A DNA stretch of 64,000 nt from Bacteroidota bacterium (GCA_024279425.1 JAJRRO010000010.1:1-64000), one strand, 5' to 3'. Counted from the stretch's first letter, positions 36,099 to 46,692 are shown. Notes: generated by a model not told the origin, from the letters alone. Translations and numbers: made by a program.

Positions 36099-36674
36099 AT
36101 GAAAATTTACACTAAAACCGGTGATAAAGGCACCACGGCTCTTTTTGGGGGCACACGCGTATCAAAACATCACATTCGGATAGAAAGTTATGGTACCATA
36201 GATGAATTGAATGCCTGGTTGGGTCTAATTCGTGATCAGAATATTGACGCCCATTCCAAGGAAATCATAACGGCGATTCAGGATAGGCTATTTACTGTGG
36301 GTGCAGTTTTGGCCACTGATCCAAAAAAGGCAATCCTAAAAAGTGGTAAAGAACGTCTTAATATCCCTAAAATCAGTACCAAGGACATAGAATCATTGGA
36401 ACATGAAATGGATTCTATGAACGAATTACTCCCCCCCATGACCCATTTCATTCTTCCCGGAGGTCATACAGCAGTGTCATACTGTCATATTGCCCGTACC
36501 ATATGTCGTAGGGCCGAACGTATGGCAACCCAACTTTTCGAAAAGGAACCTTTTGATGAAAACGTTTTGTCATACATCAACAGGCTTTCCGACTACCTTT
36601 TTGTATTGGCACGAAAGTTGTCCAAAGATTTGAAAGCGGACGAAATCAAATGGATTCCCGAAAAAAAGGGCTAA
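36099..36674 (+). CDS. ATP:cob(I)alamin adenosyltransferase, PduO type
   Basis: The enzyme transfers adenosine to cobalamin to make coenzyme B12. The 191-residue protein has the nucleotide motif IYTKTGDKGTTALFGGTRV, YGTIDELNAWLGLI, and the helix HIARTICRRAERMATQL with the catalytic arginines. The gene follows MITE B closely. No other cobalamin genes are in the window, so salvage is the likely use. Confidence 0.93.
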   Translation: MKIYTKTGDKGTTALFGGTRVSKHHIRIESYGTIDELNAWLGLIRDQNIDAHSKEIITAIQDRLFTVGAVLATDPKKAILKSGKERLNIPKISTKDIESLEHEMDSMNELLPPMTHFILPGGHTAVSYCHIARTICRRAERMATQLFEKEPFDENVLSYINRLSDYLFVLARKLSKDLKADEIKWIPEKKG

Positions 36675-36788
36675 TAAATCCAAATTTTATTCGTTATCAA
36701 ATTATTAAAGCAGAAATAATGCAAAAAAATCTTGGCTTTATCAGGATAAAAATTACTTTTGCAAAAATTATAAAATCAAATTGTTACC

Positions 36789-37013
36789 ATGTATTGGACA
36801 TTAGAACTTGCATCTTATTTAAGTGATGCGCCTTGGCCAGCTACCAAAGACGAATTAATCGATTATTCCATAAGAACCGGGGCCCCTTTAGAAGTGGTCG
36901 AAAATCTACAGTCTATGGAAGAAGAAGGTGGTGAAATCTACGAGTCTATCGAAGAGATTTGGCCAGATTACCCAACAGAAGAAGACTACCTCTGGAATGA
37001 GGACGAATATTAA
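36789..37013 (+). CDS. DUF2795 domain protein
   Basis: A 74-residue acidic protein (MYWTLELASYLSDAPWPATK) of the DUF2795 family, with the characteristic VVENLQSMEEEGGEIYESI and a C-terminal DEEY-like end. DUF2795 proteins are small and uncharacterised. In Flavobacteriaceae one is often found next to secA, as here. A terminator follows. Confidence 0.85.
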   Translation: MYWTLELASYLSDAPWPATKDELIDYSIRTGAPLEVVENLQSMEEEGGEIYESIEEIWPDYPTEEDYLWNEDEY

Positions 37014-37033
37014 TAGAATTATCCAAACACACT

Positions 37034-37063
37034 AAAAAAGCCTTCAGAAGAGGCTTTTTTTTT
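37034..37063. terminator. Terminator after the DUF2795 gene
   Basis: A 10-bp stem (AAAAAAGCCT with AGGCTTTTTT) with a 7-base loop and a run of nine T, 20 bp after the stop codon. The next 247 bp before secA show no gene or repeat. Confidence 0.88.
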
Positions 37064-37310
37064 ATGACCTTTTTTACCACTGCTGGCCTAAGAAAAAAAA
37101 GGGAATTAGAGTACAAAATGCTACCTTCGCATGTAAAATGACCCCCGAGGTCATATTCTCGGTAATTTTGGCAGTTAAAAAGGTCTCTTTCCTTAAAATC
37201 ATAAACTGGAATACCTTTTGTTCTACCAAACATTGTTCCTTTAAAAAGGACATTATTTAAACAGTCTTGTAAAGTTCTAAGAACTTTCAATATAAATAAT
37301 ATCAAAAAAT

Positions 37311-40300
37311 ATGAGTTTTTTAAATTCAGTACTTAAGGCCTTTGTCGGAGACAAGTCCAAAAAAGATGTTAAGGAATTACAGCCCATACTTAATCAAATA
37401 AAGTCGTTCGAATCAGCTTTGGAAAGTTTGGACCTCGACGGACTTAGAGCTAAAACCGATGAATTCAAGGCTAGAATTCAAGAAGATTGCAAGACGACCA
37501 ATGATAACATCAAGGAATTGACCGATCAGGTGCAGGCATCTACCGACATTGACAAGAATGAGGATATTTATGCAGAAATAGATAGGCTCAAGGAAGAAGC
37601 CTACAAAATATCCGAAAACACTTTAAACGATATACTACCAGAGGCCTATGCCGTGGTCAAGGAAACCACAAAAAGATTTGTTGCCAATCAGACCCTTACA
37701 GTTATAGCTACCGAATTTGATAGGAAACTATCAGGTGACAAAACCTATGTTTCCTTGGATGGCGATATGGCCATTTGGCAAAATTCATGGAACGCAGCCG
37801 GTAAGGAAGTTACTTGGGACATGGTGCACTATGATGTGCAATTGATTGGTGGTATTTGTCTTCATCAGGGTAAAATTGCAGAAATGCAAACAGGCGAAGG
37901 TAAAACTTTGGTTGCCACCTTACCTATGTACCTAAACGCTCTATCGGGGAATGGCACCCATTTAGTAACCGTTAACGATTATTTGGCCAAAAGGGATAGT
38001 GCATGGATGGCACCTATTTTTGAATTCCACGGTCTTTCCGTAGATTGTATTGACCATCACAAACCCAATTCAGAAGGTCGTAGAGCCGCATATAATTCTG
38101 ATATAACCTATGGCACCAACAATGAGTTTGGTTTTGATTATTTGCGAGATAATATGGCCCATACCCCTAAAGACCTTGTTCAAAGACCCCATCATTATGC
38201 CATTGTCGATGAGGTCGATTCGGTATTGGTCGATGATGCGCGTACCCCATTGATTATTTCTGGTCCTGTTCCCGAAGGTGATCGCCATGAATTCAATGAA
38301 CTTAAACCTAAAGTTGGTGATATCGTTCAAAAGCAACGCCAACATTTAACGGGAGTATTGGCAGAAGCGAAAAAAGCGATCACAGCAGGCGATACCAAAG
38401 AAGGTGGTTTTTTATTGTTGCGCGTTTACCGTGGATTACCTAAAAATAAGGCACTCATCAAGTTTTTAAGTGAAGAAGGTGTAAAGCAGCTATTGCAAAA
38501 GACCGAAAACTTCTATATGCAAGATAACAATAGGGAGATGCCAAAGATAGATGAGGACCTACTATTCGTCATTGATGAAAAAAACAATCAGATAGAATTG
38601 ACCGATAAAGGTATCGACTATGTCTCCGGGGAGCAGAATAGAGACTTTTTCGTAATGCCCGACATTGGCGGGGAAATTGCAAAGATTGAATCACAAGGTT
38701 TAGAAATCGAAAAGGAAGCAGAGCAAAAAGAAGAGCTTTTCAAGGATTTTACTGTAAAGAGCGAACGCATACATACCATGAGTCAGTTGTTAAAAGCATA
38801 CACTCTATTCGAAAAAGATGTGGAATATGTGGTCATGGACGATAAAGTAATGATTGTAGATGAGCAAACGGGGCGTATTATGGACGGACGTCGATATTCC
38901 GACGGCTTGCACCAGGCTATCGAAGCCAAGGAAAACGTAAAGATCGAGGCATTGACCCAAACCTTTGCAACGGTTACCTTGCAGAACTACTTTAGAATGT
39001 ACAAGAAGCTGGCTGGTATGACTGGAACAGCTATTACCGAGGCAGGTGAGCTCTGGGAAATTTATAAGTTGGACGTAATGGAAATCCCAACCAATAGACC
39101 TATTGTCCGAGACGATAGAAATGACTTGATTTATAAGACTAAACGCGAAAAATACAATGCCATAATAGATGAAGTCACCCAACTTTCACAATCGGGCAGA
39201 CCAGTATTGATCGGTACAACATCGGTTGAGATATCTGAATTACTTTCACGAATGTTGAATATTCGCAAAGTACCTCACAACGTACTAAATGCCAAGTTGC
39301 ATAAAAGGGAGGCAGACGTCGTCGCCGAAGCCGGAAATGCCGGTGTTGTTACAATCGCCACCAACATGGCAGGTCGTGGCACAGATATTAAGCTATCTGG
39401 TGAAGTAAAAGATGCAGGTGGTTTGGCCATTGTAGGAACAGAGCGTCATGATTCAAGACGTGTAGATAGGCAGTTGAGGGGGCGTTCAGGGCGCCAAGGT
39501 GACCCTGGAAGCTCGCAGTTCTATGTTTCGTTAGAGGATAACCTTATGCGCTTGTTTGGCTCAGATAGAGTTGCCAAAATGATGGATAAAATGGGCTTGG
39601 AAGAAGGCGAGGTCATTCAGCATTCTATGATGACCAAATCCATAGAACGGGCTCAGAAAAAAGTAGAAGAGAACAACTTTGGTGTTCGTAAACGTTTACT
39701 GGAATATGATGATGTAATGAATGCCCAACGCGAAGTGGTGTACAAAAGAAGACGACATGCCCTGCAAGGAGAACGTTTAAAGGTTGATATCGCCAATATG
39801 GTCTATGATACCTGTGAGATTATTACGGATACCAATAAAGCTGCAACAGACTATAAGAACTTTGAGTTTGAATTGATAAAGTATTTTTCAATAACATCGC
39901 CGGTCACAGAAGCTGATTTTGATAAACTTAGTGTCCAGGAAATTTCAAACACTATTTATAAAGCCGCATATGACTATTATCAAGGTAAGATGGAAAGAAA
40001 TGCGGCAACTGCATTTCCTGTGATAAAAAAGGTTTATGAGGACAACTCCAATACGTTTGAGCGCATTGTGGTTCCGTTCACCGATGGAATAAAAAGCTTG
40101 AACGTAGTTACCAATTTAAAGGATGCTTATGAAACCAATGGGAAACAACTGGTCACTGATTTTGAAAAGAATATTACCCTTGCCATAATCGACGATGCCT
40201 GGAAAACCCACCTGCGTAAAATGGATGAATTAAAACAATCGGTTCAATTGGCGGTTCATGAACAAAAAGATCCTTTATTGATATATAAGTTCGAGGCTTT

Positions 40301-40673
40301 TGAGCTTTTCAAAGGTATAATCGACCAAGTAAACAAAGAAGTAGTCTCTTTCTTATTCAAAGGCGAACTGCCTACCCAAAACCCAAGTGAGATTCAAAAT
40401 GCCGGTAATCTAAGACGCCCCAAAGAGAATCTACAGACCAGCAAGGAAGAAATTCCAAATAATGATGAATTGACCGCAAGGAATAGAGCTGCCGGGCAAA
40501 CACAAGGTCAAAGACCTTCTGTGACGGAAACGATAGTTCGAGAGCGACCAAAAATTGGGCGTAATGAACGAGTCACCATCAAGAATATTATGTCCGGTGA
40601 AAGTAAAGTGGTCAAATACAAACAAGCTGAACCCCTTATTGTGAAAGGAGAATGGGTTTTGACCGAAGATTAA
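37311..40673 (+). CDS. secA: Preprotein translocase ATPase SecA
   Basis: SecA is the ATPase motor of the Sec pathway. At 1120 residues it is the long Bacteroidota form. Seen are the Walker A MQTGEGKTL, DYLRDNMA, VDEVDSVLVDDARTPLIISGP, the helicase-like TNMAGRGTDIKL and RQLRGRSGRQGDPGSSQFY. A long insert separates the nucleotide-binding region from EKDVEYVVMDDKVMIVDEQT (about residues 350-500). The C-terminus lacks the Cys/His zinc tail and ends in VKGEWVLTED. Confidence 0.98.
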   Translation: MSFLNSVLKAFVGDKSKKDVKELQPILNQIKSFESALESLDLDGLRAKTDEFKARIQEDCKTTNDNIKELTDQVQASTDIDKNEDIYAEIDRLKEEAYKISENTLNDILPEAYAVVKETTKRFVANQTLTVIATEFDRKLSGDKTYVSLDGDMAIWQNSWNAAGKEVTWDMVHYDVQLIGGICLHQGKIAEMQTGEGKTLVATLPMYLNALSGNGTHLVTVNDYLAKRDSAWMAPIFEFHGLSVDCIDHHKPNSEGRRAAYNSDITYGTNNEFGFDYLRDNMAHTPKDLVQRPHHYAIVDEVDSVLVDDARTPLIISGPVPEGDRHEFNELKPKVGDIVQKQRQHLTGVLAEAKKAITAGDTKEGGFLLLRVYRGLPKNKALIKFLSEEGVKQLLQKTENFYMQDNNREMPKIDEDLLFVIDEKNNQIELTDKGIDYVSGEQNRDFFVMPDIGGEIAKIESQGLEIEKEAEQKEELFKDFTVKSERIHTMSQLLKAYTLFEKDVEYVVMDDKVMIVDEQTGRIMDGRRYSDGLHQAIEAKENVKIEALTQTFATVTLQNYFRMYKKLAGMTGTAITEAGELWEIYKLDVMEIPTNRPIVRDDRNDLIYKTKREKYNAIIDEVTQLSQSGRPVLIGTTSVEISELLSRMLNIRKVPHNVLNAKLHKREADVVAEAGNAGVVTIATNMAGRGTDIKLSGEVKDAGGLAIVGTERHDSRRVDRQLRGRSGRQGDPGSSQFYVSLEDNLMRLFGSDRVAKMMDKMGLEEGEVIQHSMMTKSIERAQKKVEENNFGVRKRLLEYDDVMNAQREVVYKRRRHALQGERLKVDIANMVYDTCEIITDTNKAATDYKNFEFELIKYFSITSPVTEADFDKLSVQEISNTIYKAAYDYYQGKMERNAATAFPVIKKVYEDNSNTFERIVVPFTDGIKSLNVVTNLKDAYETNGKQLVTDFEKNITLAIIDDAWKTHLRKMDELKQSVQLAVHEQKDPLLIYKFEAFELFKGIIDQVNKEVVSFLFKGELPTQNPSEIQNAGNLRRPKENLQTSKEEIPNNDELTARNRAAGQTQGQRPSVTETIVRERPKIGRNERVTIKNIMSGESKVVKYKQAEPLIVKGEWVLTED

Positions 40674-40698
40674 AAAATTTTGATATTCAAGAGAGGAG

Positions 40699-40727
40699 CG
40701 GCAACCAAAAAATGGTTGCCGTTTTTT
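40699..40727 (+). terminator. Terminator of secA
   Basis: A 9-bp stem (CGGCAACCA with TGGTTGCCG) with an A5 loop, followed by six T, 26 bp after the stop codon. Confidence 0.92.
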
Positions 40728-40920
40728 GGTTTTGCAGTGAGCCAATTCAGTTCGCAGAACGATGATCACGTTTCGTCTTCCAAATTATTTTCAACTATTT
40801 TGATTTAATTGTAAAACATAACTAGCTTTACATTAGATATTAATCTCCCCTTTCATTCCAAGAGGTATGGGATTAACGTAGAATTCATCATATCAGGACA
40901 AGTATTAAACACAAAACCAT

Positions 40921-42135
40921 ATGCCCGACCCAGTAATAGATCAGGAGCGTTTGAAAGATAAAATAAAATTGGTCCTTAAAGTCAATTACTTTTCTTCAAT
41001 CCTAGCCATATTTTTTAGTATGGTCTGTTTATTTGCATTGAACATTACACAAATAATTCCATATGCTTTTTTGATTTTCGGAGTATTGAATTTGGCCAAC
41101 ACATGGGTATTCAAATATCATAAAATATTGATCATAACATATAACATTTCTTCCATAATGGCCCTAATCAGTACTTTGATCATTTCGCTATATAGCGGAG
41201 GGATAAATAGTCCGTTCATATTTATTTTGGCCCTTATTGTCTTTGCCGGTTATGTCACCACACGCAAATATGGGCAAGTGTATCTAAACTTGATATTTTT
41301 TCTTATCATTTTGGTCTATTCCCAAAGTATTCCTGAATTTACTTTCACTTTCAATGCAATTGAACCACAATCCCAAAACCTTTTTAGTCTATTCAGCGTA
41401 CTTTTTTCAGTCTATCTTTTAGGCAATGTTTTTGGAAAAAACCTGCTAAGGACCCATCACGGCCTGTACAAATCAAAAATGGAAATTGAAAAACGCATCA
41501 AAGAAAAAGAAACTTTACTTAAGGAAATTCATCATCGCGTAAAAAACAATTTACAGACCGTATCAAGTTTATTAAGTCTGCAATCACGAAATATAGAGGA
41601 TGTAGGAATGAAAAACATTATAAAAAGCAGCCAGAACAGGGTTATTTCCATGGCTATGGTCCATGAAATGTTGTACATGAGGGATGACCTCTCAACAATT
41701 GAATACGGGTCCTATGTACAAGAGTTGAGTGAGTATCTCCTTCGCTCTTTAAAAGGCTCTGAAAATAACGTAAAATTGAGTATCGATATTCCGGACATCA
41801 AATTGGGTATTGATACGGCTATTCCCCTTGGGCTATTGATCAATGAAACAATTACCAACGCCCTTAAGTATGGCATTACAGATGAAAACGAAGGGGAAAT
41901 AAGTATTGTCATGAAACAGGAAGAAAATAATGATTACATCCTAAGAATTGGTGACAATGGTATTGGCTTTCCCGATACAATTGACCACAATACCACTAAA
42001 TCGCTTGGATTAAAACTTATTCATAATCTGACACGACAATTAAAAGGCACAATCACCAAAGATCTTTCCAAAAAAGGAACCAATTATATTGTTACGTTCC
42101 AGGAGGTGGCCAAGCAGTTTCACTCGGTAGCCTAA
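40921..42135 (+). CDS. Orphan membrane sensor histidine kinase (HisKA_2 type)
   Basis: The 404-residue protein has about six N-terminal transmembrane helices (residues 20-180) with hardly any extracytoplasmic domain. A coiled linker with IEKRIKEKETLLKEIHHRVKNNLQTV follows (phospho-acceptor His of the HisKA_2 class). A HATPase region shows ETITNALKYG and IGDNGIGFPDT with GLKLIHNLTRQL. No response regulator is encoded nearby. The sensor input is likely membrane-embedded or a property of the membrane itself. Confidence 0.88.
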   Translation: MPDPVIDQERLKDKIKLVLKVNYFSSILAIFFSMVCLFALNITQIIPYAFLIFGVLNLANTWVFKYHKILIITYNISSIMALISTLIISLYSGGINSPFIFILALIVFAGYVTTRKYGQVYLNLIFFLIILVYSQSIPEFTFTFNAIEPQSQNLFSLFSVLFSVYLLGNVFGKNLLRTHHGLYKSKMEIEKRIKEKETLLKEIHHRVKNNLQTVSSLLSLQSRNIEDVGMKNIIKSSQNRVISMAMVHEMLYMRDDLSTIEYGSYVQELSEYLLRSLKGSENNVKLSIDIPDIKLGIDTAIPLGLLINETITNALKYGITDENEGEISIVMKQEENNDYILRIGDNGIGFPDTIDHNTTKSLGLKLIHNLTRQLKGTITKDLSKKGTNYIVTFQEVAKQFHSVA

Positions 42136-42239
42136 ACCTGGATTTTCGCTTTCCTAAAACTTCGATAATCCGATACCAAGGGTAGGATTTTTCTAGTTAT
42201 ATTCCCTATATTTAGGTGACTAATTCAAAATACCTTTCC

Positions 42240-44765
42240 ATGCTTAAAAGACTGCTTCTTTTGGTACTGTTTTGTGGTTCAACACTTTACGGTCAAGATT
42301 ATTTTTTAAAAAAATTCCATCCTTTTAATACTGACATTCCATCACCAGAACAATTTTTGGGCTATGGCATTGGAGAACATCATACCCGACACGATTTAAT
42401 TGTTGCCTATTTGGAAAAACTGGCCGAAACATCTGACCGAGCTTCCATTCATTATTATGGCAAAACCCATGAAGGACGTAAATTGGTAATCTTGACGATT
42501 AGTTCGCCATCCAATTTGGCCAATCTTGATACTCTAAAACGGCAGCATTTGGCATTTACCAACCCTAACGGTAATGTGACAAACTATAATGATGTTCCCA
42601 TCTTCATCAATCTTGCCTATAATGTTCATGGCAACGAGCCATCGAGTTCTGAGGCCGCAATGTTAAGTGCCTATACCTTTGCCGCTTCAAACAACCCAGA
42701 AATTCTAAGCTATTTGGATAATGCAGTGATTTTCGTTGACCCAACACTAAATCCTGATGGCCGTGATCGACATACGCAATGGGCAAATTCGTATCAAGGA
42801 AAGCCTGAAGTCGCTGACCCACAAGACGTCGAACATAATGAATATTGGCCTGGAGGGCGTACCAATCACTATTGGTTTGATTTAAATAGAGACTGGTTAT
42901 TAGGTATTCACCCAGAAAGCAGGGGGAAATTAAAATGGTACCATGAATGGTATCCCAATATAGTAACCGATTTTCATGAAATGGAATCACAAAGTTCCTA
43001 TTTCTTTGAGCCTATGAAGACCAATGGCTCATTGGATCCTATTATGCCAAAAGAAAATTTCGAAGACCTCAATGATATGTTTGGAACCCAATTTGCCAAG
43101 GCCTTGGATAGTATTGGCTCTTTTTACTTTACAAAGGAGGTATTTGATGGCACATACCCAGGGTACGGTTCTTCATATCCCGATTTACAGGGTGGTCTTG
43201 GCTTACTGTTTGAGCAGGCCAGTTCTAGAGGGCATAAACAGACAACCGCTTTTGGAGAGATAACTTTCCCTTTCACCATTCGTAATCAGTACACCTCAAG
43301 CATTACAACAGTTAAAACCGCTGTAAAGAACAAAGCTTATATGCGTAAATACCAACAAGACTTCTTTAAAAGTGCAATCACAAATTCTGCCAAAAGTAAA
43401 ATTAAGGGGTATTCCTTTGGAGATGTACATGACCAAAACCGCAACAAGGCCTTTATAGATAAACTTTTATTACACAAGATCGATGTCTATACATCGGGGA
43501 ATACATTTGTCGTCCCTACCCAGCAGGCACAATATAGAATGGTACAATCAATGTTCGAGACCTATTCAAAATATAGGGATAGCGTATATTATGATGCTTC
43601 CGCCTGGTCTGTTGGCAATTTTTACAACATGAAATACCGCCCAGTAAATTCCCTTAATTTGGGTGATAAGATTACCTCTACCGATGGATTGGTTAAGGTG
43701 TCGGCAATTCAAAAATCAAACTATGCCTATATTGTTGATTGGGATGATTACAATGCTCCTGCAGCACTTCATTTTCTTCAGTCGAACGGATTGATCGTCT
43801 CATCTTCCTTTAAACCCTTTACCGCGAAGATAGGATCTGAATCCAAATCCTTTAATTATGGTTCTTTAGTCATTCCAGTACGTTTACAAAAAAAAGATGC
43901 CAACAAAACGTACCAATTGATCCAGAAGGCGCAGCAGAAATACCAAGTGCCCATATATGCTGTGAACTCGGGCTATAATTTAAAGGGTATTGATTTAGGA
44001 AGTAGATATATTTCACCACTAAAAAAGCCCAAAGTAGCTATGCTCATTGGAAAAGGAGTTCGCGCTTATGAAGCAGGTGAGGTTTGGCATCTGTTAGACA
44101 CAAGGGTTCACATGCCCATTGCCAAAATCCCATTGCGAAATTTCAACAAGGCCAATCTGGACAAGTATAAAACCTTGGTCATGGTTTCGGGTTCCTATGA
44201 ATTTACCGAAAAACAACAGGCAAAAATCAAAGACTGGGTCAGTAAGGGTAATACATTGATTACCATTGGCACCGCAACCAAATGGGCTGTTGAAAAAAAA
44301 TTGGTAAAGGAAAAATTGACAAATGTAAAAAAGGACACTTCAAAGGCTATCGTTCGTAAACCTTATGTCGAGGCTGTGGAGAATATAGGTAAAGAAAGCG
44401 TTGGGGGAGTGGTTATCAAGGTGGATTTAGATACGACCCATCCTCTGGCCTTTGGATATCATGATACGTCGATTCCGGTATATAAAAACAATACGGTTTG
44501 GCTGGCACCCAGTAAAAATGAATATGCCACCGTGGCCAAATATGCCTCAAGCCCACATATAGATGGATTCATTACGAAAAAAAACATGGAAGAGAACCTA
44601 AAGCCATCCGCCTCACTAGTGGTGAGCAAAGTAGACTCTGGAAGGGTGATCTTATTTGCCGACAACCCGAATTTTAGAGGTTCATGGTATGGCACTAACA
44701 GGCTTTTTTTAAATGCGCTGTTTTTAGGAAATCATATCAATGTACCCACAAAAAGTTCTAACTAA
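42240..44765 (+). CDS. Secreted M14-family zinc carboxypeptidase
   Basis: The 841-residue protein has a signal peptide (MLKRLLLLVLFCGSTLYG). An M14 peptidase domain shows zinc ligands in NVHGNEPSSSEA (HxxE) and VTDFHEMESQSSYFF (His), with the substrate motif LNPDGRDRH between. A C-terminal region of about 400 residues has a GATase-like fold start (PKVAMLIGKGVRAYEAGEVW). Similar long forms are common in Bacteroidota and probably degrade peptides outside the cytoplasm. The ATG at 42240 begins the signal; a GTG at 42216 adds residues before it. Confidence 0.88.
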   Translation: MLKRLLLLVLFCGSTLYGQDYFLKKFHPFNTDIPSPEQFLGYGIGEHHTRHDLIVAYLEKLAETSDRASIHYYGKTHEGRKLVILTISSPSNLANLDTLKRQHLAFTNPNGNVTNYNDVPIFINLAYNVHGNEPSSSEAAMLSAYTFAASNNPEILSYLDNAVIFVDPTLNPDGRDRHTQWANSYQGKPEVADPQDVEHNEYWPGGRTNHYWFDLNRDWLLGIHPESRGKLKWYHEWYPNIVTDFHEMESQSSYFFEPMKTNGSLDPIMPKENFEDLNDMFGTQFAKALDSIGSFYFTKEVFDGTYPGYGSSYPDLQGGLGLLFEQASSRGHKQTTAFGEITFPFTIRNQYTSSITTVKTAVKNKAYMRKYQQDFFKSAITNSAKSKIKGYSFGDVHDQNRNKAFIDKLLLHKIDVYTSGNTFVVPTQQAQYRMVQSMFETYSKYRDSVYYDASAWSVGNFYNMKYRPVNSLNLGDKITSTDGLVKVSAIQKSNYAYIVDWDDYNAPAALHFLQSNGLIVSSSFKPFTAKIGSESKSFNYGSLVIPVRLQKKDANKTYQLIQKAQQKYQVPIYAVNSGYNLKGIDLGSRYISPLKKPKVAMLIGKGVRAYEAGEVWHLLDTRVHMPIAKIPLRNFNKANLDKYKTLVMVSGSYEFTEKQQAKIKDWVSKGNTLITIGTATKWAVEKKLVKEKLTNVKKDTSKAIVRKPYVEAVENIGKESVGGVVIKVDLDTTHPLAFGYHDTSIPVYKNNTVWLAPSKNEYATVAKYASSPHIDGFITKKNMEENLKPSASLVVSKVDSGRVILFADNPNFRGSWYGTNRLFLNALFLGNHINVPTKSSN

Positions 44766-44888
44766 AAGTAATTTCAATACATCCATCTGATGAAATAAAG
44801 AGATATATTCAACTGAACCACTAAAACCAAATAGAAAATGTCCTTTTCGGAGGAAGGGACATAATTAACTAACAATACAACCTTCAAA

Positions 44889-46454
44889 ATGAAAAAAATA
44901 ACCATCTTTTTGACCACGGTTCTTTTATGGAGCTTAAATGGTACTGCGCAAAGCGCACAGGGTGACGGTCCACATTCCCAATTGATAATTCGAGGTGTAA
45001 TGCTCATAAACGGTAATGGAGCGCCTCCACAAGGCCCTATTGACATTGTTGTAGAAAAGAATGTCATCAAAAAAATTCAGGTTGTAGGATATCCTGGTGT
45101 GACCATTGAGGAATCTGGCCGACCAAAATTAAGACCCGGGGGCAAGGAACTCGATTGCAACGGAATGTACCTTATGCCTGGATTTGTTGATATGCACGGC
45201 CATATTGGAGGCACTTCGCAAGGCGCTGATTCGGAATATGTATTTAGGTTATGGATGAGTCATGGCATTACCACAGTTCGGGAACCCAGTGGTCGCGGCC
45301 TGGACTATACCCTAGATCTTAAGCGTAAAAGTGCCAAAAATGAAATCGTTGCACCCCGAATTTTGGCCTATACTGGTTTTGGTCAAGGCAATGACGGCCC
45401 GATCACTACGCCAGAAATGGCCCGAAAATGGGTCAGAAACAATGCTAAAAAAGGGGCAGATGGTGTTAAATTTTTTGGTGCCGAGCCAGAAATCATGGAT
45501 GCGGCCTTGCGTGAAAACAAAAAGCTCGGGCTGGGCTCTGCATGCCACCATGCACAGACCACGGTAGCAAGATGGAATGTGCTACATTCTGCCAAAGCGG
45601 GACTCACTAGTATGGAACACTGGTATGGGCTTCCAGAAGCCCTGTTCGATAATCGCATGGTACAGGATTTCCCTTTGGATTATAACTATAATAACGAGCA
45701 ACACAGATTTGAACAAGCAGGTCGTTTATGGAAACAGGCTGCAGAGCCCTACTCTGAGCATTGGAATGCTGTAATGGAAGAATTATTGGCCTTGGATTTT
45801 ACCTTGGACCCCACTTTCAACATTTATGAGGCCAGTCGTGATCTACAACGGGCGAGACGTGCAGAATGGCATGAAGAATATACCCTGCCATCGCTCTGGG
45901 ATTTCTATCAACCCAGTAAAATATCCCACGGTTCGTATTGGCATGATTGGGGTACTGAACAAGAAATTGTCTGGAAAGAAAACTACAAACTTTGGATGAC
46001 CTTTGTGAACGAATACAAAAACCGAGGAGGACGCGTCACTACAGGTTCCGATTCAGGGTTTATTTTCCAATTGTATGGTTTTGCCTATGTGCGTGAATTG
46101 GAGTTGTTACGAGAAGCGGGGTTCCATCCTTTGGAGATTATTCGATCTGCAACCTTGAATGGCGCTGAAGCTTTGGGAATGGATGATAAGATTGGGAGCG
46201 TTAGGGTAGGTAAACTTGCCGATTTTGCCATTGTTGAGGAAAACCCGCTTAAAAATCTAAAGGTGTTGTATGGGACCGGCGCCATAAGACTTACCGAAGA
46301 TAACGAAGTTGTTCGCGTTGGTGGTGTAAAATATACCATTAAAGACGGTATCATATATGACGCCAAAGCCTTGCTTAAAGAAGTAAAGGATATGGTTACA
46401 GCCGAAAAACAAAAATTAAACTACAAAATAATACAGCCAGGAATACAGGAATAG
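44889..46454 (+). CDS. Secreted metal-dependent amidohydrolase
   Basis: The 521-residue protein has a signal peptide (FLTTVLLWSLNGTAQS). The composite domain of amidohydrolases is marked by MPGFVDMHGHIGG (metal-binding HxH), the internal ACHHAQTTV and MEHWYG histidines, and TGSDSGFIFQL near the end (metal Asp). A later segment reads VGKLADFAIVEENPL. The substrate may be a cyclic imide or dipeptide; this cannot be decided from sequence. It may work with the preceding M14 peptidase, 123 bp upstream. Confidence 0.85.
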   Translation: MKKITIFLTTVLLWSLNGTAQSAQGDGPHSQLIIRGVMLINGNGAPPQGPIDIVVEKNVIKKIQVVGYPGVTIEESGRPKLRPGGKELDCNGMYLMPGFVDMHGHIGGTSQGADSEYVFRLWMSHGITTVREPSGRGLDYTLDLKRKSAKNEIVAPRILAYTGFGQGNDGPITTPEMARKWVRNNAKKGADGVKFFGAEPEIMDAALRENKKLGLGSACHHAQTTVARWNVLHSAKAGLTSMEHWYGLPEALFDNRMVQDFPLDYNYNNEQHRFEQAGRLWKQAAEPYSEHWNAVMEELLALDFTLDPTFNIYEASRDLQRARRAEWHEEYTLPSLWDFYQPSKISHGSYWHDWGTEQEIVWKENYKLWMTFVNEYKNRGGRVTTGSDSGFIFQLYGFAYVRELELLREAGFHPLEIIRSATLNGAEALGMDDKIGSVRVGKLADFAIVEENPLKNLKVLYGTGAIRLTEDNEVVRVGGVKYTIKDGIIYDAKALLKEVKDMVTAEKQKLNYKIIQPGIQE

Positions 46455-46560
46455 TCAAATCGGGATTCGTTGACCTCCTCTACTACATAACGCTACATTT
46501 TGAAAATACTTAGCTATACCTCCAATTGGTACTGCAGTATATTATGTAGAGAAATAAATC

Positions 46561-46692
46561 CTATTTCCGAACGGGAACCTTCAAGGGTTGTAAAAAACCT
46601 TTGGTCTTTGGAAAAAGAACTACGTTCACCATAAAAAGTACAACGGAAATCAATAGAATAAAAAGTATCATAATCTGCAGGTTTTTAAACAT
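46561..46692 (-). CDS. Possible 43-residue membrane peptide
   Basis: An open frame from ATG (46690-46692) to TAG (46561-46563) encodes one hydrophobic helix (MILFILLISVVLFMVNVVLF) and a basic tail ending in LKVPVRK. It lies 49 bp downstream of the small secreted protein gene at 46742-46999 on the same strand. It is the only coding candidate in the 287-bp space after the amidohydrolase. Support is limited to its membrane-helix composition and position. Confidence 0.4.
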   Translation of the reverse strand: MFKNLQIMILFILLISVVLFMVNVVLFPKTKGFLQPLKVPVRK

